Source: Spirochaetaceae bacterium (GTDB lineage Bacteria > Spirochaetota > Spirochaetia > DSM-27196 > PXBQ01). Taken from it: a stretch of 15,271 nucleotides of DNA. Shown piece after piece: positions 8,163-14,480 of this stretch. Position 1 is the stretch's first letter. Each line of letters begins with the position of its first letter. The stretch spans positions 1-15,271 of the forward strand of contig PXBQ01000103.1 in the NCBI GenBank assembly GCA_003566875.1, read 5' to 3'. The notes below the pieces were generated by a model that searched no databases, was not told where the DNA came from, and worked only from the letters and a program-made list of their open reading frames with translations. The translations under genes and the position numbers were made by a program.

Positions 8163-8260
8163 TCGACGCCGTCGTAACCGCCGTACTCACCGTCTTCGAG
8201 ATCATCGAACCCTTCGGTTCCGTAAGGTTGGATGTCCTCGTCTTCATCTGAATCGTCCAC
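8066..8260 (-). CDS. Small, extremely acidic hypothetical protein (64 aa)
   Basis: This is the only minus-strand gene I support. The start is GTG at 8260, preceded at the right distance by AAAGGAG (minus strand, 8273-8267, 6 bases to GTG). The frame extends up to an ATG at 8359, but that would overlap the spoVG promoter and has no Shine-Dalgarno. By hand count 32 of 64 residues are Asp or Glu, and there is no Lys, Arg or His; the rest is mostly Gly, Tyr, Ser and Phe. No signal peptide, membrane segment or known domain is visible. It converges on rsfS and overlaps its 3' end by 97 bp. A weak minus-strand promoter (TTGACA at 8308-8303, TACTGT at 8284-8279, 18-bp spacer) would leave almost no leader. 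The Shine-Dalgarno and strong composition argue for a real gene, but low complexity means the evidence is limited. No function can be assigned. Confidence 0.6.
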   Translation of the reverse strand: MDDSDEDEDIQPYGTEGFDDLEDGEYGGYDGVDYDDDLVEYDEPSDGFEEDSDSGGFDDDDFDE

Positions 8261-8352
8261 GGCGCTCTCCTTTGCGGAACAGTAATCCCAGGTTGAATCT
8301 CGTGTCAACTCGTCTCCACCGACTGGTTTCGAGTCTCGGATTGATAAAGTAT

Positions 8353-8380
8353 TTGACAATTACGGAGATTTCCATATAAT
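8353..8380 (+). promoter_or_regulatory. Consensus sigma70-type promoter for spoVG
   Basis: TTGACA at 8353-8358 and TATAAT at 8375-8380 both match the consensus perfectly, with a 16-bp spacer, in a local AT-rich patch unlike the surrounding GC-rich coding DNA. The predicted start near 8387 would give a leader of about 94 bases before spoVG. It is the strongest promoter-like sequence I see in the window. It probably drives spoVG and perhaps the tRNA and rplY genes behind it. Confidence 0.85.
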
Positions 8381-8450
8381 ATTTCACTAACAGCGTTCAC
8401 GGGGAACTCTCCGGAGTGTTTCAAGCTATGACAGCGTGCCGGGACCGGCG

Positions 8451-8463
8451 GGATCGTCGATCC
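8451..8463 (+). promoter_or_regulatory. Small hairpin just upstream of the spoVG ribosome-binding site
   Basis: GGATC-GTC-GATCC forms a 5-bp stem with a 3-base loop ending 5 bases before the AAGGAG of spoVG (8469-8474). A second short inverted repeat, GCCG-GGAC-CGGC, lies immediately upstream (about 8438-8449). Together they could modulate ribosome access or be a protein-binding site in the leader. Stems this short occur by chance, so this is tentative. Confidence 0.25.
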
Positions 8464-8480
8464 TTGTCAAGGAGAGGCGC

Positions 8481-8813
8481 ATGCAGATCACTGATATCCG
8501 GATAAGAAGGGTAGCGTCGGAAGGAAAGCTGAAAGCATACGTGACCGTGACGTTTGACGACTGCTTCGTCGTTCATAACGTAAAAGTCATCGAGGGAAAA
8601 AACGGCGTCTTCATCGCGATGCCGAGTAGAAAGACAAAAACCGGCGAGTATAAAGACGTGGCGCATCCGATCAAGTCGGAGTTCAGAAATGAGCTTCAAC
8701 AATCGATTCTTGATGCGTACGCCGATTTGGGTCCGGAAGATTCTGCGTACTCGCCCGGCGTGGGTGCGCACGACCCGATCGATCGCGATGACGGGGTGTC
8801 GGACACGGAGTAG
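8481..8813 (+). CDS. spoVG: SpoVG family nucleic-acid-binding regulator
   Basis: This 110-residue protein is a clear SpoVG: MQITDIRIRRVASEGKLKAY at the start, then FDDCFVVHNVKVIEG and GVFIAMPSRKTKTGEYKD, then VAHPI, the family's conserved core. SpoVG proteins bind DNA and RNA in Borrelia and Firmicutes and act as site-specific regulators; despite the name they are not confined to spore formers. ATG 8481 follows AAGGAG with 6-base spacing, and a consensus promoter lies about 100 bp upstream. The C-terminal 25 residues are Asp-, Gly- and Pro-rich and variable, as in the family. Standing just before rplY–pth–tilS–ftsH is as I recall it in Borrelia. Confidence 0.96.
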   Translation: MQITDIRIRRVASEGKLKAYVTVTFDDCFVVHNVKVIEGKNGVFIAMPSRKTKTGEYKDVAHPIKSEFRNELQQSILDAYADLGPEDSAYSPGVGAHDPIDRDDGVSDTE

Positions 8814-8902
8814 TCCGCTGAAACAATTCATGAGCCCCGACCGGCCGGCTAACTGACCGTACGGCAAAAACCGAACGGCAACAGCAGACACGTTCTCACC
8901 GT

Positions 8903-8923
8903 CAATCGGCGCGACGCCGATTG
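8903..8923. repeat. Perfect 9-bp inverted repeat (hairpin) between spoVG and tRNA-Gln
   Basis: CAATCGGCG-CGA-CGCCGATTG is a perfect 9-bp stem with a 3-base loop, directly followed by a second small inverted repeat, GGTC-GGAT-GACC (8924-8935). There is no T run after it, so it is not a canonical intrinsic terminator. It could be a processing site, a Rho-associated structure or a protein-binding palindrome. It sits about 90 bp after the spoVG stop in a 208-bp gap with no gene. Confidence 0.5.
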
Positions 8924-8964
8924 GGTCGGATGACCATCCAGCAAACAAAGTCGCGGAAAAGAAG

Positions 8965-8994
8965 GACGCCATGTTCCCACGCGTCGGGTTTTTT
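8965..8994 (+). terminator. Possible intrinsic terminator after spoVG
   Basis: GACGC (8965-8969) can pair with GCGTC (8981-8985), followed by GGG and a run of six T at 8989-8994. The stem is only 5 bp and the 11-base loop is large, so termination would be weak or partial. It lies 28 bp before the tRNA. If active it would separate spoVG from tRNA-Gln–rplY, which would then need a promoter in the AT-rich stretch that follows. Confidence 0.3.
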
Positions 8995-9021
8995 GATATT
9001 GTAGGCGAACACTCGATTTGA

Positions 9022-9094
9022 TGGGACGTGGCCAAGTGGTTAAGGCACCGGGTTTTGATCCCGGCATCCGGAGGTTCGAATCCTCCCGTCCCAG
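9022..9094 (+). tRNA. tRNA-Gln (anticodon TTG)
   Basis: The full cloverleaf can be read in 73 nt. The acceptor stem is TGGGACG with CGTCCCA and discriminator G. The D arm contains GCC-AAGTGGTTAA-GGC. The anticodon stem is CCGGG/CCCGG around the loop TTTTGAT, giving anticodon TTG (9055-9057). The T arm is GGAGG-TTCGAAT-CCTCC. No CCA is encoded, as TCATG follows. It lies 31 bp before the rplY ATG and is probably co-transcribed and processed. Confidence 0.97.
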
Positions 9095-9125
9095 TCATGT
9101 TTCAATTTCGGTGAAGGAGAATTTG

Positions 9126-9770
9126 ATGGAACAGAAAACGCTGACCGTGAAGCGACGGGTTGCCGGTGGTAAGGGCCCTGCTCGACGGTTGCGGCAAGCG
9201 GGTAACATCCCGGCGGTGATCTATGGACATCGCGATCCGGTCGTGATCTCGATCGATGAACGCGAATTCCACCGCGAGTTTAAAACCGTTTCGGAAAGCA
9301 CGATCATCACGATTCATGTAGACGGCGACGATTACGACGTCTTGATCAAGGATTACACCGAGAATCTCGTGACCGGTAAGATCACGCATATCGATTTCTA
9401 CGAGATCGAACGAGGGAAAATTCTTCGTACCCATGTTGGGGTGCACATTACCGGAGTTTCACCGGGTGTTCGAACGGGTGGCATCCTCGAGCAGCCGTTG
9501 CATGAAATCGAAGTCGAGTGTCTTCCGAAGGATATTCCGCAGGGAATCGATGTCGACATTTCGACGCTCGATATCGGCGACTCGATTCACGTAGGCGATC
9601 TTGAAGTACCTCCCGACGTGAAGTACCTCACGAACCCCGATCAGGTTGTTGTGTTAGTTGCACATCAGCGCGCCGAGGTCGAAGAGGTAGAGGAAGGAGA
9701 AGAAGAGGAAGCCGCACTCGAAGAGGGCGGCACCGAGGCCGACGAAGAACCCGAAGAATCCAAGGAGTAG
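9126..9770 (+). CDS. rplY: 50S ribosomal protein L25, long CTC-type
   Basis: This 214-residue protein is the two-domain CTC form of L25, which binds 5S rRNA. The N-terminal L25 domain covers about residues 1-93 (RRLRQAGNIPAVIYGH at 20-35, KITHIDFYEI at 85-94). The TL5-type C-terminal beta domain covers about 94-180 (GILEQPLHEIEVECLPKDIP at 119-138). A final tail of about 35 residues is almost pure Glu, Ala, Gly and Asp, common in this form. ATG 9126 is chosen because AAGGAG lies at 9114-9119 and the sequence begins as expected. The frame stays open back to 9018, but that part is the tRNA. The last codons contain the AAGGAG that serves the next gene, pth. Confidence 0.96.
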   Translation: MEQKTLTVKRRVAGGKGPARRLRQAGNIPAVIYGHRDPVVISIDEREFHREFKTVSESTIITIHVDGDDYDVLIKDYTENLVTGKITHIDFYEIERGKILRTHVGVHITGVSPGVRTGGILEQPLHEIEVECLPKDIPQGIDVDISTLDIGDSIHVGDLEVPPDVKYLTNPDQVVVLVAHQRAEVEEVEEGEEEEAALEEGGTEADEEPEESKE

Positions 9771-9779
9771 GCGACTATT
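9762..9779 (+). promoter_or_regulatory. Shine-Dalgarno and non-canonical ATT start of pth
   Basis: AAGGAG at 9762-9767 sits inside the last rplY codons, directly before its TAG. Nine bases later is ATT at 9777. In the pth frame, between the rplY TAG and the conserved GLGNPG block, there is no ATG, GTG or TTG. ATT is the only near-cognate start at the right distance from this strong Shine-Dalgarno sequence and yields the expected short lead into GLGNPG. Confidence 0.65.
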
Positions 9780-10352
9780 CCGGACCTCGTTGTTTTCGGC
9801 CTCGGGAATCCGGGGCCTCGATTCGCCGGCACACGGCACAACGTCGGCTTTGACGTCGTCGAGGCGGTTTCACGGCTTAGATCGACGCGGCTTCGGAAGC
9901 CGTTCTTCGAGCGGTATAGGGTCTGCGTCGATCACGGCGCCGGCGGTCGCCTCGTCTTGATCGAGCCGCTTACGTTCATGAATCGCTCGGGGGACGTGAT
10001 TGACCGGGTGAAGAAACGTTTCGGATTGACGCCCAAGGGGCTCCTGGTTGTGTGTGACAATCTCGATCTTTGTGTTGGCCGGGTCCGTTTGAAGTGTGGT
10101 GGTGGGACCGCCGGTCATAACGGTCTCAAATCAATTGTCGCGGCGCTGGGTGACAGTTCATTTCTCCGATTGTACGTCGGTATTGGCCGACCGGAGACCG
10201 GAAGCGTCGTCGATCACGTCTTGGGTCTTCCGCGAGCCGATGAAGCGGATGAGGTGCGCGACGCTGTCGAGCGCGCGGCGGACGCGGTGAATCGGCTAAC
10301 GGTGACGCCGGCGGATGAGGTGATGAATGAGCTCAACCGAGGAGCGGGTTGA
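9777..10352 (+). CDS. pth: Peptidyl-tRNA hydrolase, apparently started at ATT
   Basis: Pth frees tRNA from stalled peptidyl-tRNA. Read from ATT 9777 the protein is 191 residues, the normal length. It begins MPDLVVFGLGNPGPRFAGT, then RHNVGF, against a typical 'MkLIVGLGNPG..Y..TRHNvGF'. Active-site residues are present: Asn11 (GLGNPG), His21 (TRHN), Asn69 (FMNRSG) and Asp94 (VVCDNLDL), followed by CGGGTAGHNGLKS, the family's GGGxxGHNGL block. The first standard start codon in frame is a TTG at 9957, which would delete the first 60 residues, including Asn11 and His21, so it cannot give an active enzyme. The gene is in the same frame as rplY, separated only by TAG plus two sense codons, so stop readthrough is an alternative. 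A sequencing error is also possible. tilS overlaps its end by 26 bp. Confidence 0.93.
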   Translation: MPDLVVFGLGNPGPRFAGTRHNVGFDVVEAVSRLRSTRLRKPFFERYRVCVDHGAGGRLVLIEPLTFMNRSGDVIDRVKKRFGLTPKGLLVVCDNLDLCVGRVRLKCGGGTAGHNGLKSIVAALGDSSFLRLYVGIGRPETGSVVDHVLGLPRADEADEVRDAVERAADAVNRLTVTPADEVMNELNRGAG

Positions 10353-11751
10353 GTCCGCGGTAAGCACGTTTTTTCGCTCCTTGGAAGATCCGTTCGGTGC
10401 GCCGATCGTCGTAGCGCTTTCGGGCGGCTGCGATTCAAGTGCGCTGACAATCGCCCTCACGACGGTACACGCCGCACATCGGCAAATCCTGTGCGCACAT
10501 TTTGATCATGGTCTCCGGTCTGAAGACGAACGCGAGCGCGAGCGCACGGCTGTAACGGAGCTTGCGCGTCGGCTAGACGTACCCCTTGTTACCGCCGGTG
10601 CGGCCCGCGGGGAAATCGTGAGTCTGGCTAAGAGTCGCGGATCGGGAATCGAAGATGCCGCGCGAGCCGCCCGGTACCGATTTCTCAGCAAAACGGCGCG
10701 CGAATACGGCGCTCGGTTCATCGCGACCGGACACCACCACGACGACTTGATCGAAGGTATCGTTATGCAGTTTCTCCTTGGCGGTGGACCGAGCGCGGTT
10801 GCCGGTATGCCGAGCGTACGGACGATACTACCTGGTCTCGATGTAATCCGACCGTTCCTCGGCGTTCGGCGGTCGGACCTGGACCGGTACTGCGCGGAGC
10901 ACGGAGTCACGGTGATTAACGATTCGAGTAACTCGGACACTCGGATCTCGCGTAACGCGGTCCGGGCGCGGCTGATCCCGGAGATGCGGGCTTTCTTCCC
11001 GGGGTTCGAGGCGGCGATTCAACAGTCCGCTTCACGGCTCAGTGAGCTTCAGGAATTCATTGAGACCGAGTCGCGTGAAAGAATTTCGTGGGAAGAAACG
11101 CCGCACGGCGTTCGGACCGACCGAACCGTTTTTTTTTCGACGCCGCGCCCCGTTCGCGAGGCCGCGATGTACGTCGCGGCGCGCGATGTCGCGCGTGGCC
11201 CGAAGCGACGCCTGCCGCGACGGTTTTTGCGCACCGTTCCGGATCAAGACCCGGGTGGCGACCGTGTCGTAACACGATCGGCAGGGGTAGTGGTGCGAAC
11301 GGCCGGGCCGTGGCTTTTTTGGGAACGTGATATTGCTTCTACACAGGAAAATGGGTATCTTTTTTCGGTGGCGTCGGGTGTGTCGTTTTCCGTTGTGACG
11401 GAAAATGGTTCGATCTGGGGAAACGCCGGAGCTATCCAGGAAAACGTCGCGTACAGGATTCCGATTGCGCCGCCAACGCGATCGATTATCATCCGGTCGC
11501 GTCGCCCGGGTGACACGGTTCGGACCTGCGGCGGGAGCAAACCGATGAAGAAGGTACTCGCCGAGCTCGGGATTCCCGATTTTGCCCGGGACATCGTCCC
11601 GATACTCGAGGATTCAAGCGGTATTTTTGCCGTTCTTGGTGTTCCGTTCGGCTTCAGGGATGTTTTCAGTCGGGAGTTCTCGCTGAGAGGCTCACGGCAG
11701 GACGGGTGCGAGATTTTTTTGAGCGTGAATGGAGTGCTTCGTGAACGGTAA
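10327..11751 (+). CDS. tilS: tRNA(Ile)-lysidine synthase
   Basis: TilS converts C34 of tRNA-Ile(CAU) to lysidine so that it reads AUA. The 474-residue protein has the ATP pyrophosphatase PP-loop SGGCDS at 32-37, the HFDHGLR block at 58-64, GIEDAARAARYRFL at 107-120 and ATGHHHDD at 133-140. These match the usual 'R..RY.fl' and 'AHHaDDq.ET' regions. The C-terminal substrate-recognition domain starts near residue 384 (IRSRRPGD, then GGSKPMKKVLAELGIP). ATG 10327 has AGGTG at about 10316-10320 and lies inside the end of pth. The stop overlaps the probable ftsH GTG by 11 bp. The middle section (about 230-380) is variable, as in the family. Confidence 0.94.
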   Translation: MSSTEERVESAVSTFFRSLEDPFGAPIVVALSGGCDSSALTIALTTVHAAHRQILCAHFDHGLRSEDERERERTAVTELARRLDVPLVTAGAARGEIVSLAKSRGSGIEDAARAARYRFLSKTAREYGARFIATGHHHDDLIEGIVMQFLLGGGPSAVAGMPSVRTILPGLDVIRPFLGVRRSDLDRYCAEHGVTVINDSSNSDTRISRNAVRARLIPEMRAFFPGFEAAIQQSASRLSELQEFIETESRERISWEETPHGVRTDRTVFFSTPRPVREAAMYVAARDVARGPKRRLPRRFLRTVPDQDPGGDRVVTRSAGVVVRTAGPWLFWERDIASTQENGYLFSVASGVSFSVVTENGSIWGNAGAIQENVAYRIPIAPPTRSIIIRSRRPGDTVRTCGGSKPMKKVLAELGIPDFARDIVPILEDSSGIFAVLGVPFGFRDVFSREFSLRGSRQDGCEIFLSVNGVLRER

Positions 11752-13672
11752 CAACGACAACGGCAGTAGCCCGGGGAACAACAACGGGTCAAATCGTGGA
11801 AACGGAGATAAGGGTGGCGGTCCGGGCATGGACTTCAACTTCAAGAACAACCGATTTGCGTTGATTTTTCTGGTCGCCATTCTCTCGATGTTTCTCATCC
11901 TTCTGTTCTCAAACACGACGCAACCCGGGGTAGAGATTCCGTACTCGCAGTTTCTCGGGTATCTGAGTTCGGGTGAAATCGAGTCTGTCCGGATTATCGA
12001 TCAGTACGAAATCCAAGGTACGTTGCGCGGGCGACAGGGCGAGTCCGCGGCGTTTCGGACGAATATTCCGTACCTCGATATGCAACTCACCGAACGGCTT
12101 CTTGAACGCGGTGTCCGGTTTTCGGGCGCCCCGCGGCCGGTGTCGCCGTTCAGGGTAATTTTAGAGATGTTTCCGTGGTTCATCGGTTTTTTCTTCATCT
12201 GGTTTATGTTCCGGCAGATTCAAGGAAGCGGGAATCGCGCGTTCAGTTTCGGCAAGAGCAAGGCCAAACGGTACATCGACGACTCGCGTAAGCTGACGTT
12301 TGCCGACGTCGCGGGGCAGCATGAGGCGAAGTACGAGCTTCAGGAAGTGGTCGAGTTCCTCAAGAGTCCGGACAAGTTCACAAAAATGGGGGCGAAGATC
12401 CCGAAAGGCGTCTTGCTCGTCGGGATGCCCGGAACCGGGAAGACCCTTCTCGCAAAGGCGTGCGCGGGCGAGGCCGGCGTCGCGTTCTTTCATATGTCCG
12501 GATCGGATTTTGTCGAGATGTTCGTCGGCGTCGGCGCCAGTCGTGTCCGCGATCTCTTCGAACAAGGCCGGAAGAGCGCTCCATGTATTCTTTTTATCGA
12601 CGAACTCGACGCGGTCGGCCGAACGCGCGGTGCCGGGTACGGCGGGGGACACGACGAGCGCGAACAAACGCTCAACCAGATGCTCGTCGAGATGGACGGA
12701 TTCGATACCAAGGACGGGGTGATTATCCTTGCTGCGACGAACAGACCGGATGTCCTCGACCCGGCGCTTCTGAGGCCGGGTCGTTTTGATCGTCAGGTCG
12801 TCGTCGACATGCCGGACCTCGCGGAACGTGATGCGATTCTAAGAATTCACGCCGCGAAAATTCCCCTCGGAGCTTCGGTCGATATGAACCGCATCGCACG
12901 GGCAACACCGGGTTCGTCGGGCGCAGATCTCGCCAACCTTGTCAATGAGGCTGCTCTGTACGCCGCGCGGGTCGGACGCGAAAAGGTCGAGATGGAAGAC
13001 TTCGAGGAAGCGCGAGACAAGATGTTGATGGGTATCGCCCGGAAATCGCGAATCGTGTCGACGGAAGAGAAAGAGAAAACCGCACGTCACGAAGCCGGGC
13101 ACGCTTTGCTGCACTATCATCTCGAGAACGCGGATCCGCTGCACAAAGTGACCGTGGTGCCGCGCGGACGCGCGCTCGGGGTCGCTTTTTCGCTGCCGGA
13201 AACCGATGTGTATAGCCGCGGCAAGGCGTACTTGATGGATCGGATCAAAATTGCGTACGGCGGGTACATCGCCGAGAAAATCTTTTTCAACGAAACGACG
13301 ACAGGGGTTCAAAACGACTTGAGACAGGCGTCCGAGATGGCTCGGCGAATGGTGATCGAGTGGGGCATGAGCCAGATGGGACCGGTGGCGTTTGGTCAGG
13401 AAGAGGAGCCGATTTTCATCGGCAAAGAGATTGCCCGCCACAAAGACTACTCAGAACAGACCGCGGAGCAGATCGACGCTGCGGTGAACGAGATCCTCAA
13501 CGCGTGTTATGAAGACGCCGAGAGAGTTCTGATGTTGCACAAGGATGAGCTTCTGAAACTGTCGGACGCATTAGTCGAAAAAGAGACCCTGACCGACGCG
13601 GAAGTTCGCGTATTACTGGGGTTTCCTGGTCGGGAGACGCATGACAACCAAGCGAGTGAACCGAGTACGTAA
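11741..13672 (+). CDS. ftsH: ATP-dependent zinc metalloprotease FtsH
   Basis: FtsH is the membrane-bound AAA protease that degrades misfolded membrane and regulatory proteins. From GTG 11741 it has 643 residues. That start has GGAG at 11731-11734 with 6-base spacing; ATG 11729 would add four residues and has no such site. An Asn/Gly-rich cytoplasmic N-terminus (1-30) precedes TM1 (about 38-57), a periplasmic domain and TM2 (about 140-160). The AAA module has Walker A GMPGTGKT at 228-235, Walker B ILFIDELD at 283-290 and the second region of homology ATNRPDVLDPALLRPGRFDR at 332-351. The zinc site is HEAGH at 450-454, with the third ligand Asp525 in QNDLRQAS. All catalytic residues are intact; Walker A has Met where Pro is usual (GPPGTGKT). 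Its end overlaps the next gene by 32 bp. Confidence 0.97.
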   Translation: MNGNNDNGSSPGNNNGSNRGNGDKGGGPGMDFNFKNNRFALIFLVAILSMFLILLFSNTTQPGVEIPYSQFLGYLSSGEIESVRIIDQYEIQGTLRGRQGESAAFRTNIPYLDMQLTERLLERGVRFSGAPRPVSPFRVILEMFPWFIGFFFIWFMFRQIQGSGNRAFSFGKSKAKRYIDDSRKLTFADVAGQHEAKYELQEVVEFLKSPDKFTKMGAKIPKGVLLVGMPGTGKTLLAKACAGEAGVAFFHMSGSDFVEMFVGVGASRVRDLFEQGRKSAPCILFIDELDAVGRTRGAGYGGGHDEREQTLNQMLVEMDGFDTKDGVIILAATNRPDVLDPALLRPGRFDRQVVVDMPDLAERDAILRIHAAKIPLGASVDMNRIARATPGSSGADLANLVNEAALYAARVGREKVEMEDFEEARDKMLMGIARKSRIVSTEEKEKTARHEAGHALLHYHLENADPLHKVTVVPRGRALGVAFSLPETDVYSRGKAYLMDRIKIAYGGYIAEKIFFNETTTGVQNDLRQASEMARRMVIEWGMSQMGPVAFGQEEEPIFIGKEIARHKDYSEQTAEQIDAAVNEILNACYEDAERVLMLHKDELLKLSDALVEKETLTDAEVRVLLGFPGRETHDNQASEPST

Positions 13673-14480
13673 TTTTTGCCCAAACGTCCTCATTGCGATC
13701 CTCCTGTTTGCGAGTTCTTTTTCGGTTGGTGCGCAGTCGGTCGGTCCTGAGTACTCCGGCTCTGAAATCGATCGAGATCCCGCCGTCGCTCGCGTGTACA
13801 TTGACCAGGTTCTTCGGGCGCGTGAAGATAGTACGCCGCTTCTCAGCGAGCAAACCGAGGAGCTTCTCGGACAAGCGCTCGAGTTCGATCCTGCGTCCTC
13901 CGACGCGTATTTCCTGCTTGCCGATACACGGATTGACGAACAGGGGTACGCGCGCGCAAACATTCGTAACCTTTCGGCCGCGATTGGACACGACACATGG
14001 CGCGCGATCGCGAAGTTTGACGGGATAATTGCGCTTGCGGGTCTGTATAACCGGATCGGAGCGTATCGCGATGCAATCGACGTTCTGGAACTTGTCGACG
14101 AGCAGGACCGAATGTCTGCGGATTACTTGTTCCAGACGGCAACAGCGTTGTACGGAGCGAACGAACAGATCAGCGGCGACGTGTTTGCCGCGCGTGGGCG
14201 CCGTTTGTTTCCATCTGATCCGCGTTTTTTCGTTGCGTACGAGTTTTCCGATCCGATTCAGACTCTCGCTACCGAACAGTGGATGGATCTGTACGAATCG
14301 CGGTCGTCCGAATTTCTCGACGCAGTGTATACGTACGCATCTTTGACCGAAGGCGACATACGACGCCGAGCGTTAAGCCGGTACCGGCGTCTCGGTGGAG
14401 ACTCCCCGCAGAGCCGGATCCTCGGACTGCCGTTTGTCGAGTCGCCGCAGGTGGTTCGAGTGGAAATTGTCGTTGAGGAA
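13641..14480 (+). CDS. Exported TPR-like protein, N-terminal ~280 residues; reading frame continues into a PglX fragment
   Basis: ATG 13641 has GGGAG at 13632-13636 and overlaps ftsH by 32 bp, so it belongs to the ftsH transcript. The protein begins with a signal peptide: basic MTTKRVNRVRN, a hydrophobic stretch to about residue 30, then VGAQ-S as a likely cleavage point. Residues about 40-200 are helical, with TPR-like features such as LLGQALEFDPASSDAYFLLA and a later DAIDVLELVDEQDRMSADYL stretch, suggesting an envelope or periplasmic scaffold protein. I cannot name the family. Base use is like the upstream genes: by hand count about 20 of 31 Ala codons are GCG. Near 14,480 the sequence changes character without a stop, so the natural C-terminus of this protein is missing. 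The end given is the approximate junction, not a stop codon. Confidence 0.7.

Noticed and set aside
8261..8359. N-terminal extension of the acidic protein to ATG 8359
   Set aside because: It would cover the -35 box of spoVG and has no Shine-Dalgarno. GTG 8260 has AGGAG at ideal spacing, and the added residues differ in composition.
8974..9002. TTCCCA-17-TATTGT as a promoter for tRNA-Gln
   Set aside because: Both boxes are poor matches and the element overlaps the possible terminator; AT-rich chance matches are likely here.
8421..9098. 225-residue minus-strand frame beginning MTGTGGFEPPDAGIKTRC
   Set aside because: It is the antisense of tRNA-Gln and spoVG. This start sequence is a well-known false protein produced by reading tRNA genes backwards.
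9018..9125. Upstream in-frame extension of rplY
   Set aside because: The extension is the tRNA-Gln sequence; ATG 9126 has its own Shine-Dalgarno and the right L25 beginning.
9957..10352. Pth starting at TTG 9957 (131 residues)
   Set aside because: It would lack the conserved GLGNPG and TRHN blocks, including catalytic residues, which are present and in frame upstream.
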